Positions 1-12,265 of a stretch of DNA of 64,000 nucleotides are shown piece by piece. The stretch spans positions 1 to 64,000 of the forward strand of contig CAUYLG010005089.1 of assembly GCA_963573385.1 (NCBI GenBank). The letters run 5' to 3'. Made by a program: the position numbers and the translations under genes. Source of the DNA: Cacajao melanocephalus. Taxonomy: Eukaryota > Chordata > Mammalia > Primates > Pitheciidae. Under the pieces are notes generated by a model. The model was not told where the DNA came from. It saw only the letters and a program-made list of their open reading frames with translations, and searched no databases. Positions within the stretch are counted from its first letter, which is position 1. Every line of letters begins with the position of its first letter.

Positions 1-148
1 CGTGTGGCTCCTCCACCGGGAATCTCCTAGTCTGTGGGCAACAAAAATTCGTCTGAAAGTGCGGCGTCCACTCGCTCTCTGCACTTTCACTGGGAGCTAC
101 AATCCTGAGCTGTTGTTAATCGGCCATCTTGGATCTCTCTCCTAGGGT
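1..148 (-). mobile_element. LINE-1 (primate L1P-type) 5' UTR end, antisense
   Basis: Read on the - strand, this is the beginning of an L1 5' UTR: an AAGATGGCC YY1-type site near the start, then the characteristic 'cagctc...gtagctccca' and 'ggacgccgcactttcagac' stretches. The 5' end lies near position 148 and the body runs off the left edge. Retaining a 5' end means the element was probably inserted near full length. The subfamily is from memory of L1P consensus sequences and is approximate. Confidence 0.75.
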
Positions 149-1388
149 TGGTTTTCAGCAGCTCAACAATAAGCCCAGTGCCCGGTTCCCGTCTACCCTT
201 CTGCTCTGCCCCTTCTGCTTGTGAACTTTGTCCTTGGGCTTCCTAATCTCATTGCTACAAGTCAGACACATGATCAAAACAAGACAGTGCCCAGAAGTAG
301 GAAAGAAGCCACCTCTTCCTTCCTATTTTTAGCAGAGAAATATTTCCCCCAAAGCCCTCCTGCAGACTTCGCCCACTGGCCAGATTGATGTCACACGTCC
401 ATGCCTGAGCCAATCACTGGCAAGGAAAAGGGACCCCTTTGGATGTCTCGGGGCAAGCAGGGCCCTTCAATGCTATCAGACCAACTACCCCTCTTGAAAA
501 CAATGACTGTATTCTTGTAACCACCCACCCTCAATCCAGAAACAAAATTCACAGACAAGAGAATGTACCTACAAATACACATTTCAAAAAAGAATCAAAA
601 TGATGCCCCAGCTGTAATATAAAGGAGAAAATAAAAGTAATCCAAGACAAAAGAGTATGTCTCATAATAAGCAAAGGCTCAGGCATCAGACTCTACAGAA
701 CATAATAAATGAGATGCTTGCAGCTGCCCGTGGAAATGCCAAGGTTGCACCACCATACATATAGACAGACGCTGGAGATGACTCATCCAGCATGAGGTCA
801 TTGCACTGACGGCATGATTTTCCAAAATGGCGAACAACTCTCGGTAAAGTTTCAAACAAAACACAGTGCCGCTTTCCCTTGATTTATACAGTCGGGTAAT
901 TCTTAGGAAATTCAGGGCATATTTTAAAACATGCAAAAAGATGCTTGAAGCTTATACATCAAATGGAATGAAGTTTTAGGCTTAAAAATGATTTTCATCT
1001 ACATGAAAGTAGATGAAACATCAGAAAGTCATGTGGGATATGGGGCCATTTCCTCTTAGGAAGGACTTTCTCACACATTGTAAGGTATCTAGCCTTCTTA
1101 TACGCTGTTTATTGAAAGATGATAGCAAGGGCCCTCCCCACAAAATGTCAAAGCCCCCACCAATTTCCAGAACACACTTAGGGAATGGCGCTGTCCCTTT
1201 CAAGAATTCCTGGCTTAGACCAACCCGCCTCTCCCAGCCCAGGTGACCTCAGAACTGAGTGATTACCTGAACACCATTCAGGTTCTTGTAGGAAGCGTAG
1301 AAGGTGATTCGAGGTTGAATAGGTAATCAACAGTCTGTTCATCACAGGAGCACTTGAACGTATTTGTCTCTAGATTTTCCTATATATA
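149..1388. other. Intergenic stretch, nothing recognised
   Basis: AT-moderate non-coding sequence. The open frames here are short, overlap on both strands and show no recognisable protein family. I see no exon, RNA gene or clear repeat family. Confidence 0.5.
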
Positions 1389-1427
1389 CATATTTTAAAT
1401 ACATATAAGATATGTATTTAAAATATG
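1389..1427. repeat. Perfect AT-rich palindrome (18-bp arms, 3-nt loop)
   Basis: Arms 1389-1406 and 1410-1427 are exact reverse complements around the loop AAG. The palindrome abuts the 5' end of the Alu monomer at 1427. It could extrude as a cruciform. Confidence 0.9.
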
Positions 1428-1557
1428 ACCAGGTATGGTGACTCATACCTATAATCCCAGCACTTTGAGAGACCGAAGTGGGAGGACCAGCTTAAGCCTA
1501 AGAGCTCAACACCAGCCTGGGCAACACAGTGAGACTCTGTCTCAAAAAAAAAAAAAA
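1427..1557 (+). mobile_element. Free left Alu monomer (FLAM-like)
   Basis: A single Alu arm with the diagnostic 'ataatcccagcactttgag' block, 'ccagcctgggcaaca' and a terminal oligo-A of 14. No right arm follows, so it is a fossil monomer or a truncated Alu. Confidence 0.85.
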
Positions 1558-2818
1558 GCAACTGATTTACTGAATGGGCAGAACTTCATGGCACATACAT
1601 GGCTTCCTTTTTGTTTTTCTCCCGTCACTGCCCCATCACTGCTTTTCAGTGCTGGTCGGTTAGCTCTCCTCTTCCAACCCCTGGATGACATCTGGGGCTG
1701 TCCCACAGCTTTTCAGTCACTTTGAGCTATGTCATAACTGTGGTCACATTTTCAAGCATGAGAGGTTCAGATTTGTCTCAATCAAAACTCAGTCTCACAA
1801 GAGCCACATTCTCCCCAGTTCAGTGCCCACCCAGTGGGCAGGAGGAGGGGCGGGTCTGTTCTTTCACTCTCTTGCTGCCACCCTCCATCCAAGTTCGGGG
1901 TGTTGAAGAGTGGATTAGAGGATGGGGCAAAATCTTAGAGAACTAGACATGGGTGATTCATCACCCATATCCATTCTATCTTGGCCTCCAGGGTGGGTTT
2001 TGAGGAGCCCCCTCCCCAACACAATCTCTGCACTCCACAAAGAATTCCTTGATGTGAGTATGCACTCTCTGGCTGGTCTTTTGTGGCATGCTCTCTCTGG
2101 ACCCCAGTGGTTCACCCCTCCCAGCTGGCATTTCCTTGGGGAACCTCTCCTACCCAGCAGGTGGGTCTCCTGAGTGGGCTTCTTTCAAGATACCTGAAAG
2201 CCCAACTCCCGGAAGGTTCACTTGCTCCTAGGAAACTTGTGCATCTTTGCCTTGCCGAAGAGTGGAGAAGCAGCTTCCCACAACGGACCCTGGAATAGGA
2301 AAAAATCAAGGCGTCTTGCCTGCTCTCACACACTGCTCAACACGGAACCCCTAACACCCGATGTGTTCTCACATACCAAGCAATTCTGCCATGGACACCA
2401 GCTGGGGGTCCGCTAATTCAATTCAGTTTTGGTCCTGTCTACATGGAGATAGCATCAGATCCCACAGGTTGACTGCTCAGTCCCACGAGACTGGCCCTCT
2501 TCAGATGCCAATCTCCAGTGCAGGTTGTGTCTGTGCTTTGACCCATCGACTACATATTGGGGCTCCCTCGACCCCCTCGTTGGATGAGATTAATCTGCTA
2601 AAGCAGCTTATAAAACTCAGGGAAATGCTTTATTTGTGTTTACTGGTGTATTAATAAAAGATGTAATAAAGAATACAGATGAACACAAGATGAGGAGTTA
2701 CATAGGGTAAGGTCTAGAGGGCCAGCAGCTTCTCCCTGTGGAGTTGAGGTGCACCACCCTCCCAGAAAGCAGATGTGTTCTCCAACCTGGAAGCTCTCTG
2801 AACCTCATACATAGCTCA
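1558..2818. other. Intergenic stretch, nothing recognised
   Basis: Unique-looking sequence with no convincing coding potential. Frames of 60-97 codons overlap on both strands without codon bias or family motifs. Confidence 0.5.
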
Positions 2819-3118
2819 GCTTTCTTTTTTTTTTTTTTTCTTTTTTCTTTTTTTGAGACACGGTCTCACTCTGTCACCCAGGCTGGAGTGCAGTGGCATG
2901 ATCTCTGCTCACTGCAATCTCTACCTCCAGGGTTCAAGGGATTCTTATGCCTCAGCCTTCTGAGTAGCTGAGATTATAGGCACTCACCACCATGCCCAGC
3001 TAATTTTTCTGTTTTTAGTCTAGACAGGGTTTCGCCATGTTGGTCAGGCTGTTCTCAAACTCCTGATCATAGCTGATCCACCTGCCTCGGCCTCCCAAAG
3101 GGCTGGGACTACAGACAT
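2819..3118 (-). mobile_element. Alu, antisense, slightly 5'-truncated
   Basis: It starts with the T-rich complement of the A tail, then 'gagacacggtctcactctgtcac' and ends in 'gggactacaga', short of the Alu 5' end. Both arms are present. Confidence 0.9.
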
Positions 3119-3502
3119 CTAGGTCAGGGATTTTTATGGAGGCTTCATCACACAGGCATGATTGATCTTTAAGTCCATTTCCAGCCCCTTTCTCCTCTCC
3201 AGAGAATGAGGCATGGGGCTGACAACTCCAAGCTTCCAATCACGGCTTGTTCTTTCTGTTGATAAGCCCCTATCCAGAAGCCCACCAACAGTTGCCTCAC
3301 TAGAATGAAAGATTCTCCTATCACCCAGGAAATTCCAAGGGCTTTGTGAGCTCTGTGTCAGAACAAAAACCAAATATTAGAATAAAAGATTCTCCTAGCA
3401 CCTCTGTCTACAAGAATATTAGGACCATTGTCTCAGGATAAAGACAGAGACCAAACATTGAAACAAAAGATTCTCCTTGCACTTCTGTCACTTAGAAAAT
3501 TA
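3119..3502. other. Stretch with a short internal near-repeat
   Basis: Two or three copies of the phrase 'aaagattctccta/ttgcac', about 60-90 bp apart (near 3307, 3385 and 3465), suggest an old degenerate local repeat. No gene is visible. Confidence 0.4.
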
Positions 3503-4641
3503 CAATTAACCCTTGAGCAACGCAAGGGTTAGGAGTGCCGACAATGGCCCAACTCCTGCCTCACACACCATTGAAAATTTGTGTATAACTTTTGACTCCC
3601 CAAAGACTTAACTACTAGCCTACTGTTGACCGGAATTCTTACGGATAACATAAACAGTTGATTAACAGATATATTGTATATGTTTTATATACTGTATTCT
3701 TACAATAAAGTAAGCTAGAGAAAAGAAAACATTATTAAGAAAATCATAAGGAAGAGAAAATACATTTACAGTGATCTATGGTATTTATCAATGCCATAAG
3801 TTTACACCATGTGTTTGCAAGATGAATCATCTGCCTGAAACGTCAGGCAACCTCAGCTGCAGACCTTAGTCTATGATACACATTGAGCAATTCAACTTCT
3901 TCCTGTGATGCCATGACTTTACTTCTTGGGAGCTCTTCTAGCATCACTAGTGGCACTTCATATGGGTTCCATGATGTTATTTAAGGTTTACAGTATTGCA
4001 CTAAACACCACGAAAATAAATGAGAACTGAGAGAGATCATTGTTTTTTACAGCCATATGTACTTTACTGGAGATTGCAATTGTAAATTGTAAATTGCAAT
4101 ATGCAATCTACTGCTCACATGGAGATGGTCAGCCTCTTGTGGTGTTTAACCATATACTCAACACTTGAGCTGACCACAATAGCAACAGGAGGTAGCTACA
4201 AAAATATTACAGTAGTACAGTACTTACACAGTGAGTTTTATGAAGTTGTGATTGAATACTTCATCTTTACATTTGTTTACATTTCTCTCAACTACAAATG
4301 GTGCCATGTATAATCTGTTTGTGTGCATAAGTTTTGATACATTTTAACTTTTTATAATAGACTTCTGTATATTTCATAGTAGTAAATGATAAATAGGCTA
4401 GTATCTAAACTAGTACCTATATATATTTTATGCATTCATGATATAGCTAACTTTTTGTTGCTGCTTTTTGATATTTCTGGGCTGCACAAGGGCAGTGGCA
4501 TGATCACAGCTCACTGTAACCTGTAATTAAGTTTTCCAAATTGTCACAAATCTCAAAAAAAAATCTAGTATATTTAGTGAAAACTATCCAAGTATAAGTT
4601 GACCCTTGCACTTCAAACCTGTGTTGTTCAAGGGTCAACCT
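3503..4641. mobile_element. Tigger2-like pogo/Tc1-mariner DNA transposon, non-autonomous
   Basis: Terminal inverted repeats match the Tigger2 ends as I know them: 'cccttgagcaacgcaagggt' at the left and 'gtgttgttcaagggtcaac' at the right. The TA target duplication (3501-3502, 4642-4643) is visible on both sides. The internal part is AT-rich, about 1.1 kb, and has no transposase frame, so this is an internally deleted copy. A short Alu-like snippet sits near 4490-4520. Confidence 0.75.
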
Positions 4642-4712
4642 TACAAAGATTTTGGGAACTCTGTACTGGAAACTATGGACAGAGACCAATGTGTCTATTT
4701 TGTGTTATTTCA

Positions 4713-4842
4713 GGTGCATTTGCTTATTCCTGTAATCCCAACACTTTGGGAGGCTGAAGCAGGAGAACTGCTTGAGGCCGGGCATTTGAGACCAGCTCAG
4801 ACAACCGAGAGAGATCCTTTGTCTACCCAAAAACACCCAAAA
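4713..4842 (+). mobile_element. Alu monomer fragment
   Basis: 'cctgtaatcccaacacttt' followed by 'gggaggctgaagcaggaga', ending in an A-rich, interrupted tail. Only one arm is present. Confidence 0.75.
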
Positions 4843-4984
4843 ATTCATATTCTCCCTCCTCACTTGACATCACAAGATGCTCCAAGTCAGTCACCCACCT
4901 TGAGAATTCTTTATAAAACAAAAACCCATCTTGAATCCCATCCCACACTTTCAGGGACCCTTGTCACATTATTCCCCCAATTTT

Positions 4985-5063
4985 CTTCCTTCCTTCCTTC
5001 CTTCCTTCCTTCCTTCCTTCCTTCCTTCCTTCCTTCCTTCTTTCTTTCTTTCTTTTCTTTCTT

Positions 5064-5121
<58 letters not shown>

Positions 5122-5130
5122 TCCTTCTTT
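4985..5130. repeat. (TTCC)n/(TTTC)n microsatellite, the expanded tail of the adjacent Alu
   Basis: About 145 bp of pure polypyrimidine: first TTCC units, then TTTC/CTCT units. It is the antisense A tail of the Alu that follows, because the same short sequence (ccaattttct) occurs before the tract (near 4976) and after the Alu (near 5411), as a target-site duplication should. Confidence 0.9.
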
Positions 5131-5410
5131 CTCTTTTGACAGAGTCTCACTCTGTTTCCCAGGCTGTAGTGCAGTGGTGCGATCTCGGCACCCTGCAACC
5201 TCTGCCTTCCAGGTTCAAGCAAATTCTCCTGTCTCAACCTCCCAACTAGCTGGGACTACAGGTGCATGCCATCACGCCCGGCTAATTTTTGTATATATTT
5301 TTTTTCACCATATTGGTCAGGCTGGTCTCGAACTTCTGACCTCAGATGATCCACCTGCCTCAGCCTCCCAAAATGCTGGGATTATAGGTGTGAGCCACTG
5401 TGCCTGGCCT
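5131..5410 (-). mobile_element. Alu, antisense, full length
   Basis: It begins 'gacagagtctcactctg' and ends 'gtgagccactgtgcctggcc'. With the polypyrimidine tail to its left it is flanked by the 10-bp duplication ccaattttct. Confidence 0.92.
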
Positions 5411-5492
5411 CCCAATTTTCTCATTGGGCTGTCACTCCTGTGCCCTGGGGACTAGCATTCAGCTAAAGGATAGATGCCAGCTGCTCTCTCAG

Positions 5493-5875
5493 TGCTATGG
5501 TTTGAACATTTGTGTGCCCTCCACAATTCATATAGAAGTGTAATCCCCAGTGCCAACAGTATTGAGAGGTGGGGCCCTTAGGAGGCAATGAGGCCACAAG
5601 GCTCTGCATGAATAGATTAGTGCCTTATAAAAGGGTTTGAGAGGCTGAGCCCCACCTTCCATCCTTCCACCATGTGTCCTTGAGGACACAGCATTTGTCC
5701 CCTCCAGGCGATAGGTGCCATCTTACAAGCAGTAAGCAGCCCTCACCAGACACCAAACCTGCCAATGCCTTGATCTTGGACTTCCAGCCTCCAGAACTGT
5801 GAGAAATAACTTTCCATTATGTATAAATTACCAGTATCAAGTGTTTTGTTATAGTAGCACAAACATACTAAGACA
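5493..5875 (+). mobile_element. Solo MaLR (ERVL-type) LTR, MST/MLT1-like
   Basis: Starts TGCTATGGTTTGAA and ends ACTAAGACA. In between are 'gagaggtggggcccttagga', 'ccttgatcttggacttcca' and 'cctccagaactgtgagaaat', all typical of MST/MLT1 LTRs. No internal retroviral coding sequence adjoins it, so it is a solo LTR of an ancient non-coding endogenous element. Confidence 0.85.
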
Positions 5876-6213
5876 TGTAGGTACCCACAATTCCATGAGC
5901 CATTTTCTTGGAGCCCCTTTGCTTGGCCTGGGCATGACCCCCTGTGCTGTCCCTCAAGAAGAAAAAGGATAAACCAACAAACTCTATAAATTAACTTCAG
6001 TGAATCTCTTATGTTTCTAATCTTCTGCTTTTACAGCTTTGGAAATAAAGATTAGGAAACTACATAAAAAGCTAACATTCTCTTAAATGACCCACATTCC
6101 CAATCCATACCTCTTCCCTTGAAACTTGGTGTGTATAAATCCAATACTTTTTAATGAATTTGTATATACATCTGTAAACATACACAAATATATACATAAT
6201 ATATATGTATGTA
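5876..6213. other. AT-rich intergenic stretch
   Basis: Non-coding, becoming TA-rich toward the right end (6170-6213). No family recognised. Confidence 0.4.
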
Positions 6214-6302
6214 TCTGCCTGAATGACCACCCGGAGGTAGCAGGTTCTATATGTGGAGGGTGCAGGCAGGGATGGGCAGACACAGGCTGGTCAGCTTCCA
6301 GG
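6214..6302 (+). repeat. 89-bp local copy (partner 8855-8943)
   Basis: About 83% identical, without gaps, to 8855-8943, in the same orientation. Its flanks are TA dinucleotide tracts, unlike the flanks of the partner, so this copy looks like the inserted one. It has no poly-A and no clear target duplication. Confidence 0.8.
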
Positions 6303-6758
6303 TATATATATATATATATTCGGAAAATACTTGCTATTAGGTTTGGTAGTTTTATTATTAATGTAAGTGATGTCTTGCTGTACATATTATTCTGCAAGTC
6401 TTTTTTCCCACATAATGTGTTGGACATCTTTTAGGCCCCATTTCACACTCTTAGCCCACGTTTTGCACAAGAATTGCTGTGGCAACCAGCTGCCCTCCAG
6501 TGTAGCCTGACAGCTTCATTTCAGCTGCACCAGGTATGTCTTTCTTTCTGCTCCAGGCATCGCGGTATACAGGTAAATCTTGAAGTGCCAGGGAGTCAAC
6601 CCTCCCTGGAGCAATCCTTGCCCAATAGGAGAAGGAAGCCAATGAATAAATATGCCACCCTTCCAAGATCTCGGGCACTCAATTTAAAGTATACTCTACA
6701 TGGTTTCTCTGGGACTTCCCAGTTAAATTGAGTCCTGACTGCCCACAGCAATGGCCAG
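6303..6758. other. Intergenic stretch with a short (TA)n
   Basis: A (TA)n run at 6303-6319 is followed by unassigned non-coding sequence. No gene signal. Confidence 0.4.
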
Positions 6759-7448
<690 letters not shown>

Positions 7449-7655
7449 TTAGCTTAACCCATAGCTGGATGGGCTTTTCCTACCCCCTTGTTTCACTCTT
7501 CCCAGTCCTCCAACTCTTGATTCCTAGATTTATGGCCCCAAATAAACAACTCAAATGCAGTCCCTTTGTCTCAGGTTTTTGGTGGAATCCAAGCTAAAAC
7601 ACTAAATAAAAAATATTGTTAAAAATAAGTTTATGTTGGTCATTATTGATCTACT

Positions 7656-8474
7656 TGGAGTGGTCCTCAAAATATGGTCCAGGGAATCAGTCCCTGAGGC
7701 CGTTTCTGGGAATCCACAAAGCCAAAATTATCTCCATAGTCACACTAAGGAGGTGTGGTATTTTCAAGAAATTACATTACCTGTAAATGTGCAATAGAAG
7801 GCAGAAGCCCATATGGGAATCCAGCTATCTTCTAGCAAGCCAGAAGTAAAAGATGCCAGGTGTGGTGGCTCAAATCTGTAATCCCAGCACTTTGGGAAGC
7901 CAAAGTAAGAGGATTGCTTGAGCCCAGGAATTTGTGACCAGCCTGGGCACCATAGTGAGACCCCTATCTCAACAGATAATTTTAAAAATTAGCCAGGTGT
8001 GGTGGTGTCTGCCCGTGATCCCAGCTACTGGGGAATGTAAGGCAGGGGGATCACCTGAGGCAGGAAGTCAAGGCTGCAGTGAGCTGTGATTGCACTGTCG
8101 CACTCTAGCCTGGATGGTAGAGTGAAACTCTGTCTCAAAAAATAAAGAAAAGAAAAAAATGAAAACAAGAAGTAAAAGAGATCTGCAGAAAAACAAAGAA
8201 AATGTAAAGCAATACCTCTCTTCTCACTAAACTTTTGTATTTGGAAAACATAGTCCTTTTCCACAAAAATGTTACTTATAACATAAATATTTTGACCTGT
8301 GATGGGCTTGTTTTTGTTATTTTCACATAAAGATTTTTTAAATTTCTCAGTTTCAACTTCTAATACTGTAAATATCAGTAGATATAAGCCACATAAACAA
8401 AGCTTTTTGAGATCCTCAATAATTTTCAGGAGAGCAAAAGTGTGCCAACACCAAAAATTTGACAGCTATTAATT
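7656..8474. mobile_element. hAT (Charlie-like) DNA transposon relic, split by an Alu
   Basis: The left part (7656-7841) and right part (8180-8474) resemble one old hAT-type element: 'ctcaaaatatggtcc' at the left, and 'tttctcagtttcaacttcta' and 'gatataagccacataaac' at the right. Assignment is from memory, and no transposase frame remains. Confidence 0.5.
7854..8167 (+). mobile_element. Alu, sense, with exact 12-bp target duplication
   Basis: The sequence agaagtaaaaga occurs at 7842-7853 and again at 8168-8179, flanking the element. Both arms are present, with a mixed A-rich tail. It splits the hAT relic. Confidence 0.95.
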
Positions 8475-8528
8475 GAGTTCATTGCCTTTAACTTCTGAGT
8501 CCAATGTATACCTTTTTACGATTATTAT

Positions 8529-8648
8529 TTTTTGTAGAGACAGGGTCTTGCTGTGTTGCCCAGGCTGGTCTCACACTCCTTGGCTCAAGCGATTCTCCCA
8601 TCTTGGCCTCCTGAGCTGCTGAGATTACAGACATCAGACACAGTGCCC
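8529..8648 (-). mobile_element. Alu fragment, antisense
   Basis: 'gtagagacagggtcttgctg' through 'gctgagattacaga': a single Alu arm. Confidence 0.75.
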
Positions 8649-8854
8649 TTCCTCTTCAAGTCTAATTATGTATTTGTTACCGCTCACATTTTTCCTATTT
8701 TTTTTTCTGATTATGGCCCAAAAGGGGAAGATTTCTGCCCATGCTCATTCTACTATCTCTAAACTACTTATTTTCAGACTCTAGTTCTGGGACAAAGGTC
8801 CTCTGCCACATCAAGTGGCCACAGAAAAGCTTGGGCCAGTGATGTCCCCTCCCT

Positions 8855-8943
8855 TCTGCCTAAACGTCCACCTGGAGGCAGCAGGTTCCATACGTGGAGG
8901 ATGCAGGCAAGGATGGGCAGAGGCAGTATGGTCAGTTTCCAGG
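8855..8943 (+). repeat. 89-bp local copy (partner 6214-6302)
   Basis: Same-strand partner of 6214-6302, embedded in ordinary unique sequence, so it is more likely the source. Around it (8649-9410) I see no gene. Confidence 0.75.
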
Positions 8944-9383
8944 GCACACTTTTGGGGCAGACAAGGGAGTCTTGTGGTGACAGTGGCTCAGGAGGACACC
9001 AAAGATGGCCAAAAGCTTCTGCTTTTAAGGTGGCCGTAGGAGGCAGTTAATGGAAAAATAGAAACCAATCAAGCTACCTCTGCCACCAATGAAAATGAAT
9101 TATTATTTATTCAACAAAATATAGGCTTTTTAAGAAAAACAACAGCAAAAACTCAACCCACTTGCTGAGTTCTGTTGGGGTATAACGGCATCAGCTGTGA
9201 GTGCCGACTTACCTCGGCAAGGTGGTTGCATGCCCTGGGGCCACATACGCCTTCTCTGCCGCGGGCCAGAGAGGTGACCTTGAGCAAGCCACCCACCCTT
9301 CTGAACTTCATCTATTTGGAAAACAGGGACATTATTACCTCACAGGTTGTAACGAGGCCTTAGGGTCCACATATTAGTTGTTA

Positions 9384-9746
<363 letters not shown>

Positions 9747-9852
9747 TCAGTGGGTAGAATAGCAGAGATCCACTGGGAGCATTAGCAACATCAGGGCCAT
9801 TGCTTCAGCAGCCTGGAACTAAAGAGGAAGAAATCAACCAGCTTCGGGAGAT

Positions 9853-9950
9853 GGGAGGAAGGAAGGAAGGAAGGAAGGGAGGGAGGGAGGGAGGGAGGGA
9901 GGGAGGGAGGGAGGGAGGGAGGAGAAAGGGAGGGAGGGAGGGAAAGAATG
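9853..9950 (+). repeat. (GGAA)n/(GGGA)n microsatellite
   Basis: About 100 bp of GGAA then GGGA units with one interruption. The GGGA run supplies well over four consecutive G-triplets, so the + strand can form G-quadruplexes. Confidence 0.95.
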
Positions 9951-12129
9951 GGAGGCAGGCAGATTTCTACTGAGGATACCCCTCTATTCCCCTGGGTGGA
10001 ACAGGCATTTCTTTTGTGGGGGTGGCTGTGGACACCCCAGCACTGGCCATGGTCCATGAGAAACCAAGGGAAAAGGTAGGGTCTGAGAACAATTTGTGTG
10101 TTAATGGGAAAGGAGCAGGGCAGTACGGTCCTATGGTAAGGTTTCCGCTAAGAAGCAGACAGCATTCAGTAGCATCTACTGTGAGCCACAGATGCTGACT
10201 AGGTGTGTTCCAGCAGCTCACAAGAGGGCGCCACCACAGCCCAATGACTCCATCATAGCTTTCTTTGTCCTTTCATCTCTCTAACCTACGTAAAGCCACT
10301 AATGGGTGTGCACAAGCATATTGCTTTTATTTTTTATTTACATGACCAGTGATAGGTTTTAACAGATGTGAAATGCAGATGGGGTGAGGAAATACTGATT
10401 CTGTAAAAATTCCTCCTTTCTCCTTTACTGGCTGGCATACTCAACTTGCGACTCTATCTTCTAGTAAATTGTTTTGCTCTCAATGTTTAACCAAAAAAAA
10501 AAAAAATCCTTCCTTATCGTGTTTGGAGAATTGCAATGGTTTTCATTTTTTGTAAAACCAAGGACACTCTTAAAATTCCTTTTGCATGTAGCTGTTTCAT
10601 GTAGGACAATCTGTCTTTAGGGAGGGATACGGCACTTTAAATAGAGAGTTTTCCCTTCAAGTCAAGCATTTAGTTATTTAAAGAAAGTTATTGATTCTGG
10701 GGATTTGGGTTCTTTGGCTCTAGGGAGAAGCCCAGGCACCTGTATTTTGAACAAATGAGTTAAGCGAGTGCAATGCCGTGGACACACACAAGCCATTGGG
10801 ACATGTGCTCATCTACAATGGAGAAACTGAGGTGCAATCTCGCATGTTTGGCTGAACTTGGGAAGCTTCATTTTGGGGTGCCCCAACTTGTTTTTTTTAG
10901 AGAAATAGAAAATGTTTTAAACACCAGCAGGCATGTAATACAGCTTGCAGACAAGGAGTCATGAACAAAGGCAAAAGCACAGCTTCTGCTTTGATGCATT
11001 TTGCCATGTTGGGTGTGGAGGGTGCAGAATGGAAGCTTAGGCTGACTGCCTGTGGGGGTGGGGGTTGGGGCTGAGGTCAGAGTCCAAGCCTGAAGCTGCA
11101 GAGGGGCACATCTGATTGGCATTTTGATTCAACGCTACAGATTTTTTGCTAAAGGATTTGCAGAGATAGGAAAGGGGTGGCTCCTTCCATCCTCCCCTCA
11201 CCCCTTCCACCAGAAAACCAGTTCTTCACCCCAGGGTTCCGTCTTGGATAATCACCACTCCAACTTTCTGCCCATCAGGGTCCAAGAAGGAGCTTGGTTT
11301 GGTGGTGGGTATGCTGAGGGTTGAATGGGAGGATATAAATTGCAGAGGCCAAGACATGGATAAATGCTCTTGCAGGCAAAAGCATGTGGTCCTCACACGT
11401 TCCCCCTCCTGCAGTGTCCCACTGCCTGAGGACCAGCCTCATCATCTCCGACCCTGGCAGGACCTGGATGCTCCCTTGTCCTCCTGTCTTCCCTCCCCTC
11501 CTGCCCCAGAGAACATTCAGGGTCTTTTTCCTCTCTCTGTTCAGGATACAAAGGCTTTTCCATTGTCATGGGTAATTTTGAGCTCTTTTCAAGTGTAAGT
11601 TTCTCATCAGCCCTAAGCCTGACGTCCTTCCTTGCCTGGCTCGGCAGATTACTCAGAGAGCAGGATGCTGACAACAATAGCCCCGGGAACAATTCTACTC
11701 CTTCCAGGCAGGTATCCATCTTCCAATTATTTCTTTATCCTATTTACTTAATGACCAAATCGAGTGTCATCCCATGTTTCACAGTCATGAGCAGACCCAT
11801 GATGAGGAGAAATGGTTCACGCCACTGCCAATGCCGGGCTCTGCCTCTCCCAGCCTGGAGGGACCCAAGAGGCTTCCAGGCTTTCCCCTCCATGCACCTG
11901 GGCACAGGCCACTGCCTCCAGCAGAAGCTTTCCCCTTCCCGCGTTCAAATCTGCCCTGTGCACTCCTGAGCTCCCCCCTCGGGAGCAGACCCAACATAGT
12001 GGCCCCAGCCTTACAAAGCCCTTCTCACTCTGGCCCCTTTCCCTCACCTGCATGGGGCTTTTCTCTGCAGTCACACCTGTTGCAGGGTCTGACACTCTCC
12101 AGAGCAAGCTGAAAAATGCTGTGCCAAGC
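9951..12129. other. Long intergenic stretch, mostly unique
   Basis: No exon or RNA gene recognised. Apart from a candidate CTCF site (10218-10231) and a short oligo-A (10492-10506), I assign nothing here. Open frames of up to 133 codons at 11.3-12.1 kb overlap on both strands and look like chance. Confidence 0.5.
10218..10231 (+). promoter_or_regulatory. Candidate CTCF core motif
   Basis: TCACAAGAGGGCGC agrees with the CTCF core CCASYAGRKGGCRS at about 12 of 14 positions, including the AGAGGGCGC half. This is sequence evidence only. Confidence 0.4.
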
Positions 12130-12262
12130 ACTTCCCCAACTACTGTGTCCTTTAGTCCCTACAGCAACCACAGAGACCAGAGAGGTTAAAGGACTCCTCT
12201 GAGGCCACACAGGATCTACAGCCCAAACCCAGCTCAGATTGTAAAACTTGCACTCTCAATGA
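12130..12262 (-). repeat. MIR fragment, antisense
   Basis: 'cagagaccagagaggttaaa' followed by a 'ggccacacaggatctacag' block resembles the MIR core in the complementary sense. It is degraded. Confidence 0.55.
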
Positions 12263-12265
12263 CTG

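Noticed and set aside
4606..5455. Long Phe/Leu/Ser and Lys/Glu open frames on both strands
   Set aside because: They translate the (TTCC)n/(TTTC)n tract and flanking Alus.
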